Shown here: one piece after another, positions 44,919 through 53,531 of the stretch
Layout: the number at the start of each line of letters is the position of its first letter
How positions within the stretch are numbered: position 1 is the stretch's first letter
Source of the DNA: Spartobacteria bacterium
Lineage (GTDB): Bacteria > Verrucomicrobiota > Verrucomicrobiia > Chthoniobacterales > UBA10450
Assembly (NCBI GenBank): GCA_003167555.1
Contig: PMSN01000014.1
Coordinates: 248,001 to 312,000 of the forward strand
Direction of reading: 5' to 3'
Length of the DNA: 64,000 nucleotides
Made by a program: the position numbers and the translations under genes
Notes under the pieces: model-generated
What the model saw: only the letters and a program-made list of their open reading frames with translations
Told to the model about the DNA's origin: nothing
Database searches by the model: none

Positions 44919-46976
44919 TTATTTCGGAGCGGGTTTGGATTCGGATTGAGCGAGAAGCTTCTGGAAACGCGGATCGTTCCGCAACGGGTCCCATTGCCAG
45001 CGGTGGCGCAGGTCGTTGTAAGAGATGGAACAGTTCGTGTTATCGACCTGGCTGGGAGAAGTGAGGAGCGACTCGAGCAATCCAAGGGAGGCGTTCGCTT
45101 CGCCCACTCGCGCGTAAATTATCGCCAGAAAACCTCGCATCCAAGGAGCGTTCAAGATGTCCTTCGATTCCGGCTCGAGCTCGACGGCGCGGCGGCCTTC
45201 GCGAATCGCATCGTCCTTTCGGCCCATGAACGCAAAGAGAAGTCCGAGATTGGCATGACGCAGCCCGGTGGCGGGCGATTCGCGGACCGCGGCTTCGAAA
45301 AGAGGCAGCGCGACGTCGAAATTCGCTTTCGCAGTGGATGAATCGCCCCGCGCGAGTGCGACACAGCCGCGAAAAAAACTCTTGGGCATCGGCTGCCCGT
45401 CGGAATGAAATTCTTCGACCGCACTCTCGGAGAGGGCGCGATCGGCGGCAGCGTAGTCGCGTTGGATCATCGCCACGTCCCAGCGCGCCCGGGTCACGAG
45501 GCCCGATGGATCGACGCTGGACGGCACCACCGCCAGGATTCTCGCCAACGGCGCGGTATCTCCGGCCGACCAGAAGTCGACATAGGCGCGATTAATTTTC
45601 GCGTTGGTCGAATTGGGGGCCAGCGCCACAAGGCGATCCCGCGCGCGCGCCGTTTCCGGCCAATCATGGAGAAAGCTGTAGGTGAAGGCCAACTCTTCCA
45701 TCACGTTCGCGTTTCCCGGATCGATCGTCTGACATTTCTTCAACAGATCGAGGTGCTCGTTCCATCTGCCCTGGCGGCGCCGGATGGCCGCCGAGAAGTA
45801 GTCATTCTCAATATCATTGGGCAGAGCGTTCCCCGCGGTCGCGAATTCCTGGAGCGCTCGTTCGTAGTTCGATTCCGTCCAATAATAATAGAGGCCGAGG
45901 GCGAGGTGCCCTTCGCCGAGATCGGGATTGAGCTGCAAAGCTTTTTCGGCTTCCGATTTTATCCGCGCCTTGCGCGCACCGGTGGGATCGAACCAGTGAT
46001 AAATCCGGGCGAGCGTCGCGGAAAGGCGCGCATGGGCAAGCGCGAACGACGGGTCATGTTGGATCGCCTCGTCATAGAGTTGCTCGGCTACTTTGTAATC
46101 CTCGAACAAACGGTCCGGGCTCAACTCGTATCCCCGCGCCTTGAGATAGATCACGTAAGCGTCCGGATTCCCCGTCGGCTTGGTTTCCACGCGGTCCTTT
46201 TCCGCGGGGCTGAGCGTAGCGCGCAGCTCGGCCGCAATCTCCTCGGCCAGCTCGCCCTGCAATCCGAGGGAATCGGCCAGCGGCCGGTCGTAGCGCTTTC
46301 CCCAAAGGTGCCGATCGTTGAGCGCATCGATCAACTGCACGCTCACGATCACGCGGTTTTCGCCGCGCCGCACGCTGCCTTCGAGCACGTTTGCGACTCC
46401 CAGGGCCAGGGCGATTTGCGGCAGATTGCCTTTTGCTGCACCGCGGTACGGCAGCACTGAAGTGCGGCTGATGACCTTCAGCTCGCGGATCTTCGCGAGA
46501 CTGGTCAGGATATCGTCCTGAATGCCATCCGCGAAAAAGGCGTTCTCCTTGTCGTCGCTCATGTTTTCGAAGGGAAGGACGGCAATGCTTTTCTCCGGCA
46601 AAGTTGTAGCCGCCGGCGGGTGGCCGCCGCGGAACCGCTGGAAAAGAAGAAATGCAATCGCGCAAAGCAGAACGCCGATAATCAGGAAGTCGAGCTTGCG
46701 GCTGGCGTGGTGCGCCGCGGATTTCTCCGGAGACACTTCGTCGGCGCGCTTGATTCCTTCCGGCGTGAGCTCGTAGGCCCACGCCAGAATCACGGCAATC
46801 GGAAAACCCAGAAGAACAAGAACAACCACGAGCCGCACGCACCAAGTCGGAATTTCAAAAAATGGAAATACCTGGGTCGCGATTTGGATTAGCAGCCAGG
46901 CGGCGATGCCGTAGGCGACAGCGACTTTGTAAACGTTGCGCCGCTTGAGTTCGGCGAAAAAATTTCCGAAGTTCAT
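44919..46976 (-). CDS. Membrane-anchored TolB-like/TPR protein
   Basis: A 685-residue protein. The N-terminus (FFAELKRRNVYKVAVAYGIA) has three membrane helices up to about residue 125. A TolB/FlgO-like domain follows (SIAVLPFENMSDDKENAFFA, LKVISRTSVLPYR, VANVLEGSVRR), then about ten TPR repeats to the end. It is a paralogue of the C-terminal half of the kinase at 41265, without a kinase domain. In relatives this unit is joined to cyclases or winged-helix regulators; here it has none. The start at 46976 is set by the family's usual MNFGNFF-type opening. Confidence 0.8.
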   Translation of the reverse strand: MNFGNFFAELKRRNVYKVAVAYGIAAWLLIQIATQVFPFFEIPTWCVRLVVVLVLLGFPIAVILAWAYELTPEGIKRADEVSPEKSAAHHASRKLDFLIIGVLLCAIAFLLFQRFRGGHPPAATTLPEKSIAVLPFENMSDDKENAFFADGIQDDILTSLAKIRELKVISRTSVLPYRGAAKGNLPQIALALGVANVLEGSVRRGENRVIVSVQLIDALNDRHLWGKRYDRPLADSLGLQGELAEEIAAELRATLSPAEKDRVETKPTGNPDAYVIYLKARGYELSPDRLFEDYKVAEQLYDEAIQHDPSFALAHARLSATLARIYHWFDPTGARKARIKSEAEKALQLNPDLGEGHLALGLYYYWTESNYERALQEFATAGNALPNDIENDYFSAAIRRRQGRWNEHLDLLKKCQTIDPGNANVMEELAFTYSFLHDWPETARARDRLVALAPNSTNAKINRAYVDFWSAGDTAPLARILAVVPSSVDPSGLVTRARWDVAMIQRDYAAADRALSESAVEEFHSDGQPMPKSFFRGCVALARGDSSTAKANFDVALPLFEAAVRESPATGLRHANLGLLFAFMGRKDDAIREGRRAVELEPESKDILNAPWMRGFLAIIYARVGEANASLGLLESLLTSPSQVDNTNCSISYNDLRHRWQWDPLRNDPRFQKLLAQSESKPAPK

Positions 46977-47257
46977 GCGCTTCCGCCTTGATAAGTACCG
47001 GCCTTGACCAAGGTGGCGAGCCAAAAGCGAAGCGAGCCTGAGTTGAGCCGCGAATGCGAACTTCTGGGGAGCGCAGGCTGCCAGCCTGTTCGTCTCGGCA
47101 GCTTGCCGAGACGCTGTTTGGTTCGACCACCTTCAAGAGCTTGTTTCGTCGCTCGATGTTGCCGGCAAGCTGCCGGCAACTGCAGGCTGGCAGCCTGCGC
47201 TCCCCAAGGCAGAGCGATCCCACCATGACACTCGCGTCCTGAATGCTATTTTGATCG
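46977..47257. other. Divergent gap between TPR protein and uvrB
   Basis: The 281-bp gap must hold the promoters of both genes. Half of it (47066-47205) is a palindromic element listed separately. No SOS-type box that I can recognise is present upstream of uvrB. Confidence 0.5.
47066..47205. repeat. Palindromic repeat element with nested hairpins
   Basis: Outer arms 47066-47088 and 47183-47205 are perfect 23-bp inverted copies. Inside are two more perfect hairpins, 47092-47112 (9-bp arms) and 47158-47180 (10-bp arms). It may be a mobilised REP-like or miniature element. It lies inside the shared promoter region of uvrB and the TPR gene. Confidence 0.75.
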
Positions 47258-49501
47258 ATGGCGTTTGAACTCGAATCCAACTACAAGCCGCGCGGCGACC
47301 AGAGCCAGGCGATCGCGAAGCTCTTGAAGTCCATCGAGGCCGGTAATCGCCATCAAACGCTCCTCGGTGTGACCGGCTCGGGCAAGACGTTCACGATGGC
47401 GAACGTCATCCGCGAGCTCGATCGGCCCGCGCTCGTCATCTCGCATAACAAGACGCTCGCGGCCCAGCTCTACTCGGAGTTCAAACAATTCTTCCCGCGC
47501 AACGCTGTCGAATATTTCGTGAGCTACTTCGATTACTACCAGCCGGAAGCCTACATTCCGCGCTCCGACACCTACATCGAGAAGGATTCGTCGATCAACG
47601 AAGAGATCGAGCGGCTGCGGCTCTCGGCTACGAGCGCGCTGCTGTCGCGGCGGGACACGATCGTGGTCGCGAGCGTCTCGTGCATTTACGGCGTCACGTC
47701 GCCGGAGGATTATCTGCGCATGCTGCTGACGGTAAAACGCGGCCAGCAAATCACGCGCGAAGCCGCGCTCGGCCGGCTCGTCGACATGCTTTACGAGCGC
47801 AACGACATGAATTTCTCGCGCGGCAAGTTCCGCGTGCGCGGCGATGTCGTCGAAGTTTATCCCGCCACCGCCGACGAAGAAGCGATCCGCCTCGAGTTTT
47901 TCGGCGACGAGATCGATGCGATCACGCGCTTCGATCCGCTTACGGGCCACGCGCACGAAGGCCTGAGCGTGATCACGTTTTATCCCGCGAAGCAATTCGT
48001 CACGCCGGCCGACAAGCTGAATCGCGCTCTCGCGTCGATCCGCAATGAGCTGGATCATCGCATCGTCGAGCTGGAATCGCAGAGCAGATTGCTGGAGGCG
48101 CAACGGCTCAAGATGCGGACTGAGTACGACCTCGAGATGTTGCAGGAGATGGGTTTTTGCAACGGCATCGAGAATTATTCCCGGCATCTCTCCGGCCGCA
48201 TGCCGGGATCGAAGCCATTTACGCTCCTCGATTTTTTCCCGAAGGATTATCTGCTCGTCGTTGATGAATCGCACGCCACGATCCCGCAGATCGGCGGAAT
48301 GTATGAAGGCGACAAATCACGCAAGACAGTCCTGGTGGAGTACGGCTTCCGTTTGCCGAGCGCGCTCGATAACCGGCCGTTGAACTTCAAGGAGTTCATG
48401 GGAATGGCTAATCAGTTGACGTATGTGAGCGCGACGCCGGCGGAGTTTGAGATCAAGAACAGCATCGTCGGGAACAGGGAATATTTTCCGCACAAGCGGG
48501 AGCGGATCGGGGAGGCGGAGCTGGTGCCGTTTGTGGTGGCGGGGGAAGGGGCGGACGGAAAACACCGAACGCCGAACGCCGAACGCCCAACGCCGAATGG
48601 AAAGACAATCGTCAGCCGGACCGATCAGCCGCCAGAAGATTTCGATGTGCATACGCCGGGAGCACCGCTCGTCGTCGAGCAGATTATTCGGCCGACGGGT
48701 TTGCTCGATCCAAAGATCACGCTCAAACCGTTGAAGAATCAGATCGATGAGACGATCGATCTTTGCCGGCTACGCGTTGAAAAGCAGGAACGCGTTCTGA
48801 TTACCACGTTGACGAAACGCACCGCCGAGGATCTCTCGGATTACTTGCGCGATGTCGGCTTGAAAGTGCGTTACCTGCACAGCGATATCGATACCATTGA
48901 GCGCGTGGAAATTCTCCGTGGCCTGCGCGCGGGGGACTTCGATATTCTCGTTGGCATCAATCTCCTTCGCGAAGGCCTGGACCTTCCGGAAGTTTCGCTC
49001 GTCTGCATTCTCGACGCGGACAAGGAAGGTTTCCTGCGCAGCCAGACTTCGCTCATTCAAACGGCGGGCCGCGCCGCACGTCACATCAACGGCGAGGTCG
49101 TCCTCTTCGCCGACACGGTGACGGCGAGCATGCAGGCGCTGATATCGATCTCGGATTATCGCCGCACGAAGCAGATGGAGTACAACGAGAAACACGGGAT
49201 CACGCCGCAGACGGTACGGCGCGCCGTGCAGGAAAGTCTGCACACGATTCTGCGCGGGCGCGAGATCGCCGCCTCTGTCATCCAGGAAGCCGGCGGCGAT
49301 TTCAATCTCACCGAATTGTTGCGCGAGCTCGAAGAGGAAATGCAAACCGCCTCCGCGAATTTGGAATTCGAGCGCGCCGCGTTGCTGCGCGACCAGATCA
49401 TGGAAGTAAAAAGCGGCACCGGCCTGACGAAGATCGAGCCGCGGCGAAAGCCCGTGAAATACTCACGCGGCGGCGCGCAACGGCGGCGATCGCGGGTGTG
49501 A
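47258..49501 (+). CDS. uvrB: Excinuclease ABC subunit B
   Basis: A 747-residue damage-verification helicase of nucleotide excision repair. It has Walker A GVTGSGKT (about residues 37-44), the beta-hairpin YYQPEAYIPRSDTYIEKDSS, the helicase motifs HSDIDTIERVEILRGLRAGD and QTAGRAARHINGEV, and the C-terminal UVR helix pair. It is longer than the usual 660-680 residues: about 65-70 extra residues lie between YVSATPAEFE (about 390) and VVEQIIRPTGLLDP (about 471). Part of this insert is encoded by the short repeat at 48560-48600. Confidence 0.97.
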   Translation: MAFELESNYKPRGDQSQAIAKLLKSIEAGNRHQTLLGVTGSGKTFTMANVIRELDRPALVISHNKTLAAQLYSEFKQFFPRNAVEYFVSYFDYYQPEAYIPRSDTYIEKDSSINEEIERLRLSATSALLSRRDTIVVASVSCIYGVTSPEDYLRMLLTVKRGQQITREAALGRLVDMLYERNDMNFSRGKFRVRGDVVEVYPATADEEAIRLEFFGDEIDAITRFDPLTGHAHEGLSVITFYPAKQFVTPADKLNRALASIRNELDHRIVELESQSRLLEAQRLKMRTEYDLEMLQEMGFCNGIENYSRHLSGRMPGSKPFTLLDFFPKDYLLVVDESHATIPQIGGMYEGDKSRKTVLVEYGFRLPSALDNRPLNFKEFMGMANQLTYVSATPAEFEIKNSIVGNREYFPHKRERIGEAELVPFVVAGEGADGKHRTPNAERPTPNGKTIVSRTDQPPEDFDVHTPGAPLVVEQIIRPTGLLDPKITLKPLKNQIDETIDLCRLRVEKQERVLITTLTKRTAEDLSDYLRDVGLKVRYLHSDIDTIERVEILRGLRAGDFDILVGINLLREGLDLPEVSLVCILDADKEGFLRSQTSLIQTAGRAARHINGEVVLFADTVTASMQALISISDYRRTKQMEYNEKHGITPQTVRRAVQESLHTILRGREIAASVIQEAGGDFNLTELLRELEEEMQTASANLEFERAALLRDQIMEVKSGTGLTKIEPRRKPVKYSRGGAQRRRSRV
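48560..48600 (+). repeat. Short tandem repeat inside uvrB
   Basis: A run of near-identical 9-bp units of the type CGCCGAACG, encoding HRTPNAERPTPNG in frame. Such strings are usually intergenic in related genomes; here one is within a coding insert, and the flanking helicase domains stay intact. Confidence 0.75.
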
Positions 49502-49506
49502 TTGGT

Positions 49507-49662
49507 TGTCATCCCGAGCCGCGCAGACGGCGAGGGACCTCGCACGTGCAAACAGCACCACCTTATTAAGACAGCGCGCAACTTGACGTAGAGGCTCCGA
49601 GTTGCGCGAAAGCGTAAGAGCGCTTGCGAGATCCCTCGCCGTCTGCGCGGCTCGGGATGACA
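49507..49662. repeat. Inverted repeat element, GTCATCCCGAG family, copy 1
   Basis: Arms 49507-49544 and 49625-49662 are 38-bp inverted copies with about one mismatch, starting TGTCATCCCGAGCCGCGCAG. The same arms recur at 61539. It occupies the gap between uvrB and the peptidase gene; it may act as a terminator or be a mobilised repeat. Confidence 0.85.
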
Positions 49663-49721
49663 GCCGCTACTTGAGAGCAAAACGCATGTCGGCTCTCGCA
49701 CGCTACTAGCTTCATTCCGGG

Positions 49722-50645
49722 ATGATGCGACTCCCTTCAAAATTTGTTCCCGCCTCATTGCTACTCACCATCGCGCTCGCGCCGCTCGCTTTCGCCCAGG
49801 CGCCGTCGCCCGGCCTAAACGCGTTGCCCGAAGTGGAGTTTTCCCGACTGAGCCAACGCGATCCGAATCCCCTCGGCGAAAAGGCGCTCGCCATTCATCC
49901 GGAGCAATGGAAGCACGGCGAAACCGAGCATTTCATTTATCATTTCGTCGACAGCTTCGTCGTCACGCCGCTCTCGGTGGAAGCGGAGTTTCATTATCGC
50001 GTGGTGGCGAAGGAGCTTCAGCGCGAGCCGCCCGCCGGCGATACCAAGTCGCACATCTATATTTTTCAACAGCCGGCCGATTGGCGGCAATTTCAAACGA
50101 TTGGAAAGCTCGAGCCGTGGACCGGTGGAATCCATTCGCAGGGGAGCCTTTTTATTCTGCGCGACCCCGCCTACAAATTCAGCGGCAACGTTCTGGGCCA
50201 CGAGATTGCTCACCTCGTGATGCATCGCTATTACCCGGATGGAATCCCGTGCTGGCTGGACGAGGGATTTGCGCAATATGTCTCCAAGGGCGCGCGGGCC
50301 AGTTACCAGCGCGCGCGTAACTACATCTCGAAGGCGCATTCGCAGGCGATCGCGGCGGAAAATCTGATTCCGCTGACGGCGCTTACCGCCATGACTTCTC
50401 CGCCTTCCGATCGGGTGGAAACGTTCTATGATGAATCGGAGAGGCTCGTGCGCTTCCTCGCGTCGACCGACAAGGAGAGCTTCCTTACGTTCCTGGATGC
50501 GGTCGCCCGGCATCAACCGATCGATTCCGCGCTCGTGCAGAGCTACAACGAAAAATTTCCCACACTGACCGCGCTCGAGGAGCAATTCCGCCAGTACGCC
50601 ACGACGGAGTTTGGAACCTCTTTGCAACAGGCGGGTGGCGGCTAA
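49722..50645 (+). CDS. Exported gluzincin-like metallopeptidase
   Basis: A 307-residue protein. A signal peptide (LLLTIALAPLAFA) ends near residue 25. The zinc site is GHEIAHLVMHRY (HExxH) with the third ligand in WLDEGFAQY about 20 residues later, the peptidase-MA-like pattern. It probably cuts proteins in the periplasm; the substrate is unknown. Starts at 49722 and 49725 are both possible. Confidence 0.8.
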   Translation: MMRLPSKFVPASLLLTIALAPLAFAQAPSPGLNALPEVEFSRLSQRDPNPLGEKALAIHPEQWKHGETEHFIYHFVDSFVVTPLSVEAEFHYRVVAKELQREPPAGDTKSHIYIFQQPADWRQFQTIGKLEPWTGGIHSQGSLFILRDPAYKFSGNVLGHEIAHLVMHRYYPDGIPCWLDEGFAQYVSKGARASYQRARNYISKAHSQAIAAENLIPLTALTAMTSPPSDRVETFYDESERLVRFLASTDKESFLTFLDAVARHQPIDSALVQSYNEKFPTLTALEEQFRQYATTEFGTSLQQAGGG

Positions 50646-50659
50646 GATTGCCGCCACCA

Positions 50660-51784
50660 ATGCCGAAGGCGAAAGCGAAGACAGCCCAAGCAGAATCGAA
50701 CATCCACGCCGTCGTCGGATCGGACGAGAGCGAGGTGAAACGCGTCGCGGCGGAGCTCGCCGCGAAATTGGCGCCGCCCGATGCGGGCGAATTCGGCGTG
50801 GAAGTGATCGATGCTTGCGCGGATAACGTCGATCAAGCCGTTTCGAAAATCAGGTTGGCGATCGAGGCGTTGCAGACGCTCCCGTTTTTCGGTGGCGGAA
50901 AACTGGTCTGGTTCAAGAACGCAAACTGTCTCGCCGACAGTCCCATTGGCCGCTCCGCAAGCGTGCTGTCTGCACTGGAGGATCTCGCGGAACTGCTCGA
51001 CGCGGGCCTGGGCGCGGACGTGACCTTTCTGATCAGCGCGACCGAGACCGACAAGCGGCGCTCATTTTACAAGACGCTGGGCAAGCGCGCGGAGTTGGAA
51101 GTGATCGACCGGCTCGACTCGTCGCGCGCGGGCTGGGAAGAGGAAGCGACCGAGATTGTGCGGCGGCGGGCGAAGGCGAGAAAATTGCAGTTCGAAGAAG
51201 AAGCGCTCGATCTCTTCGTGCTGCTGACCGGCGGCGATACGCGCCAGATCGAAAACGAACTGGAGAAGATCGATCTTTATCTGGGCGCAGAACGGCGCGT
51301 GAATGTTGACCAGGTGCGCGAGCTGGTGCCGCTCTCTCGCACCGGCGTGATTTTCGAATTGGGAAACGCGCTCGCAGCTCGCGATCTCGAACGCGCGCTC
51401 ACTCTCGTAAAGCGTTTGCTCGATCAAGGCGAAACGGCCATCGGCATTTTGCTCGTGGCGATTTTGCCCACGATCCGAAATTTACTTCTGGCCAAAGATT
51501 TGATGGAACGAAACCGGATCCCGCGTCCGCACGCGCCGTTCTCCTTCATCTCCGCGCTGAATCGTCTCCCGGCCGAAGCGACCGAGCATTTGCCGCGGAA
51601 AAAAGATGGCTCGATCAATGGTTACGCGCTCGGGATCGCGGCGCAGCAAGCGCACCGATTCGAGACGCCGAAATTAGTAGCGGGCCTCGAAGCCTGCCTC
51701 GAGGCGAACGTCCGCCTTGTCACCAGCCAGCTCGACCACGAATTGGTGCTGACCGAGATCGTGGTGAAACTGCTCGCGTGTTGA
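50660..51784 (+). CDS. holA: DNA polymerase III subunit delta
   Basis: A 374-residue clamp-loader subunit that opens the sliding clamp. Its three-part structure is visible: an AAA+-like front lacking Walker A (VVGSDESEVKRVAAELAAKL), LPFFGGGKLVWFKNAN, the TGGDTRQIENELEKIDLYLG block and RTGVIFELGNALAARDLERA of the C-terminal domain. The ATG at 50660 is preferred over the TTG at 50648. The gene begins 14 bases after the peptidase stop. Confidence 0.88.
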   Translation: MPKAKAKTAQAESNIHAVVGSDESEVKRVAAELAAKLAPPDAGEFGVEVIDACADNVDQAVSKIRLAIEALQTLPFFGGGKLVWFKNANCLADSPIGRSASVLSALEDLAELLDAGLGADVTFLISATETDKRRSFYKTLGKRAELEVIDRLDSSRAGWEEEATEIVRRRAKARKLQFEEEALDLFVLLTGGDTRQIENELEKIDLYLGAERRVNVDQVRELVPLSRTGVIFELGNALAARDLERALTLVKRLLDQGETAIGILLVAILPTIRNLLLAKDLMERNRIPRPHAPFSFISALNRLPAEATEHLPRKKDGSINGYALGIAAQQAHRFETPKLVAGLEACLEANVRLVTSQLDHELVLTEIVVKLLAC

Positions 51785-51790
51785 TCAGAC

Positions 51791-51881
51791 GACGGGGCGA
51801 GACTCTGTCGAGGCCGCACACGTGGACGGCTCCGCAGAGCGTCGCCCTACCGACAGTCCCCGGGCGAGCGGAAGCTCGTCC
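51791..51881. repeat. Inverted repeat region, GGTAGGGCGA family, copy 1
   Basis: Imperfect arms at about 51791-51817 and 51828-51851 end in GTCGCCCTACC, as in copy 2 at 53467. A second hairpin, GGGCGAGCGGAAGCTCGTCCC, follows at about 51861-51881. It lies between two convergent genes and may stop transcription from both sides. Confidence 0.65.
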
Positions 51882-51889
51882 CTCTGGGA

Positions 51890-52333
51890 TCAGGCGACGG
51901 GCGTTTCGCCCATCTGCTTGCGCGCGAGCGGGCCAACGTACGGAATTTCCCAGCGCACGCCGGTGAACGCTTTCACCATCGCGATCACCGTGAGGACGAA
52001 AAAGCCCAGATGGATTAGCTCGGCCCCGAAGGACCAAAGTCTCGCAAAAAATTCTCCGATCACCGGCACCGACCAAAAGAGGTCGTGGAGAATGTGGGCG
52101 ATGAAATGGAACAGAAACCAGATGCCGCCGAAGATGATCGATTGCATCGCATAAAAGCGAACGAACTGATCGTGCTTCTCCCAGATGTAAAAAACCAAGC
52201 CGCCCACGAGCGGAATGCAGGCGAGCGCCGCCGCTATATTCGCGGGCAAGCCGGTCGAGGTCGACGCGGTGGATGGCGCCGGAGCTGGTGAGATCGGAGG
52301 CGGCGTTGGCGCTGGATCGATGGGCTTCGGCAT
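51890..52333 (-). CDS. DUF4870-type membrane protein
   Basis: A 147-residue protein. A Pro/Ala/Ser-rich N-terminus (residues 1-30) is followed by NIAAALACIPLVGGLVFYIW, the FVRFYAMQSIIFGGIWFLFH segment and FFVLTVIAMVKAF, giving three membrane helices with the KHDQFVRFYAMQS motif of the DUF4870 family. Its function is unknown. Confidence 0.78.
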   Translation of the reverse strand: MPKPIDPAPTPPPISPAPAPSTASTSTGLPANIAAALACIPLVGGLVFYIWEKHDQFVRFYAMQSIIFGGIWFLFHFIAHILHDLFWSVPVIGEFFARLWSFGAELIHLGFFVLTVIAMVKAFTGVRWEIPYVGPLARKQMGETPVA

Positions 52334-52399
52334 GTGACTAGTGTAGTGGAGTTTGGCGGCCGCTTGTCAAGGCAACATACTTTCTGATCCCATCAGCCC

Positions 52400-53464
52400 G
52401 TGACACCAATTGTCATTCAAGCCGGTAGCCAGAAATACGAAGCGCTGGTCGGTTCGCGACTGCTCGAAAAAATCGGCGCGTTGCTCGCGGAAAAATTCCG
52501 GGGACCGGCATGCGCGATCGTTTCGGATGGGAACGTGGCCCCGCTTTTCGCGCCGACGGTCGTGCGAAGTCTCACGGAAGCGGGTTTCAGGCCGGTGCTC
52601 ATCACAGTTCCCGCAGGCGAACCATCGAAGTCGTTGCGCCAGGCCGAAAAGATTTGCGATCAGATGATCGCGGCGGGTCTGGATCGTTCCTCGTTTGTTG
52701 TCGCGCTGGGTGGCGGAGTGGTCGGCGACCTGGCGGGATTTGTCGCGGCGATTTATCATCGCGGAATTCCACATGTCCAGGTGCCGACGACGTTGCTCGC
52801 GCAAGTCGATAGCTCGATTGGCGGAAAAACCGGCGTGAACACGGTGGCCGGCAAAAATTTAATCGGCGTTTTTCATCAACCCACGCTTGTGATCTCAGAT
52901 GTGGATTCGCTAGCCACGTTGCCGCCGCGAGAGTGGAAGCAAGGCTTCGCGGAGATGATCAAGCACGCGATCATTCGGGATGCGGCGATGTTTGAAACGC
53001 TTCAGCATTTTGATCGCAAAGAAATCGCGGCGCTTGTCCGCCGGAATGTTGAAATCAAGGCGGCCATCGTGGCGGCCGACGAGCGCGAGACGACGGGGGA
53101 AAGAGCGTTGCTCAACTTCGGTCACACTGTCGGCCACGCGATCGAACGGGCAGGGGAATATCGCGATTTCCTGCATGGCGAGGCGGTCAGCCTCGGCATT
53201 GTGGCGGCCTGCGAAATCTCGACCCGGAGAGCGGGGTTGTCGGAAACGGCGCGCGGAAAAATTGTACGGACTCTCGAGGCGTTCGATTTGCCGACGCGTC
53301 TGCCGGCGAATTTTCCGCGCGAGAAAATTATCGAGGCGATTCAGTTCGACAAGAAATTCGAGCGCGGGGCGGTGCGCTTTGTCGTGACGCCGGCGATTGG
53401 TTCGGCGTGCGTCGCGACGGATGTAACGATGGAGGATGTCGAAACGGCAATCGCTGCGCTCTAA
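52400..53464 (+). CDS. aroB: 3-dehydroquinate synthase
   Basis: A 354-residue NAD- and zinc-dependent enzyme of the shikimate pathway that closes DAHP to 3-dehydroquinate. It has GGGVVGDLAGFVAA (NAD binding), PTTLLAQVDSSIGGKTGVN, the zinc ligands in GFAEMIKHAII, NFGHTVGHAIE and LHGEAVSLG, and the DKKFERGAVRFV substrate block. The start is a GTG at 52400, with no ATG near the conserved beginning. It is a single gene between two repeat-bearing convergent gaps. Confidence 0.96.
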   Translation: MTPIVIQAGSQKYEALVGSRLLEKIGALLAEKFRGPACAIVSDGNVAPLFAPTVVRSLTEAGFRPVLITVPAGEPSKSLRQAEKICDQMIAAGLDRSSFVVALGGGVVGDLAGFVAAIYHRGIPHVQVPTTLLAQVDSSIGGKTGVNTVAGKNLIGVFHQPTLVISDVDSLATLPPREWKQGFAEMIKHAIIRDAAMFETLQHFDRKEIAALVRRNVEIKAAIVAADERETTGERALLNFGHTVGHAIERAGEYRDFLHGEAVSLGIVAACEISTRRAGLSETARGKIVRTLEAFDLPTRLPANFPREKIIEAIQFDKKFERGAVRFVVTPAIGSACVATDVTMEDVETAIAAL

Positions 53465-53466
53465 GT

Positions 53467-53526
53467 GGTAGGGCGAGACTCCGTCGAGCCGCGCGAGTTG
53501 GCGGCTCCGCAGAGCGTCGCCCTACC
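53467..53526. repeat. Inverted repeat, GGTAGGGCGA family, copy 2
   Basis: Arms of 26 bp at 53467-53492 and 53501-53526 with about four mismatches and an 8-bp loop. It begins two bases after the aroB stop and ends five bases before the convergent amidase stop, the place of a two-way terminator. Confidence 0.8.
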
Positions 53527-53531
53527 AAGGA

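Noticed and set aside
47246-48274. A 342-residue frame antisense to uvrB
   Set aside because: Arg/His-rich shadow without motifs, and uvrB on the other strand is certain.
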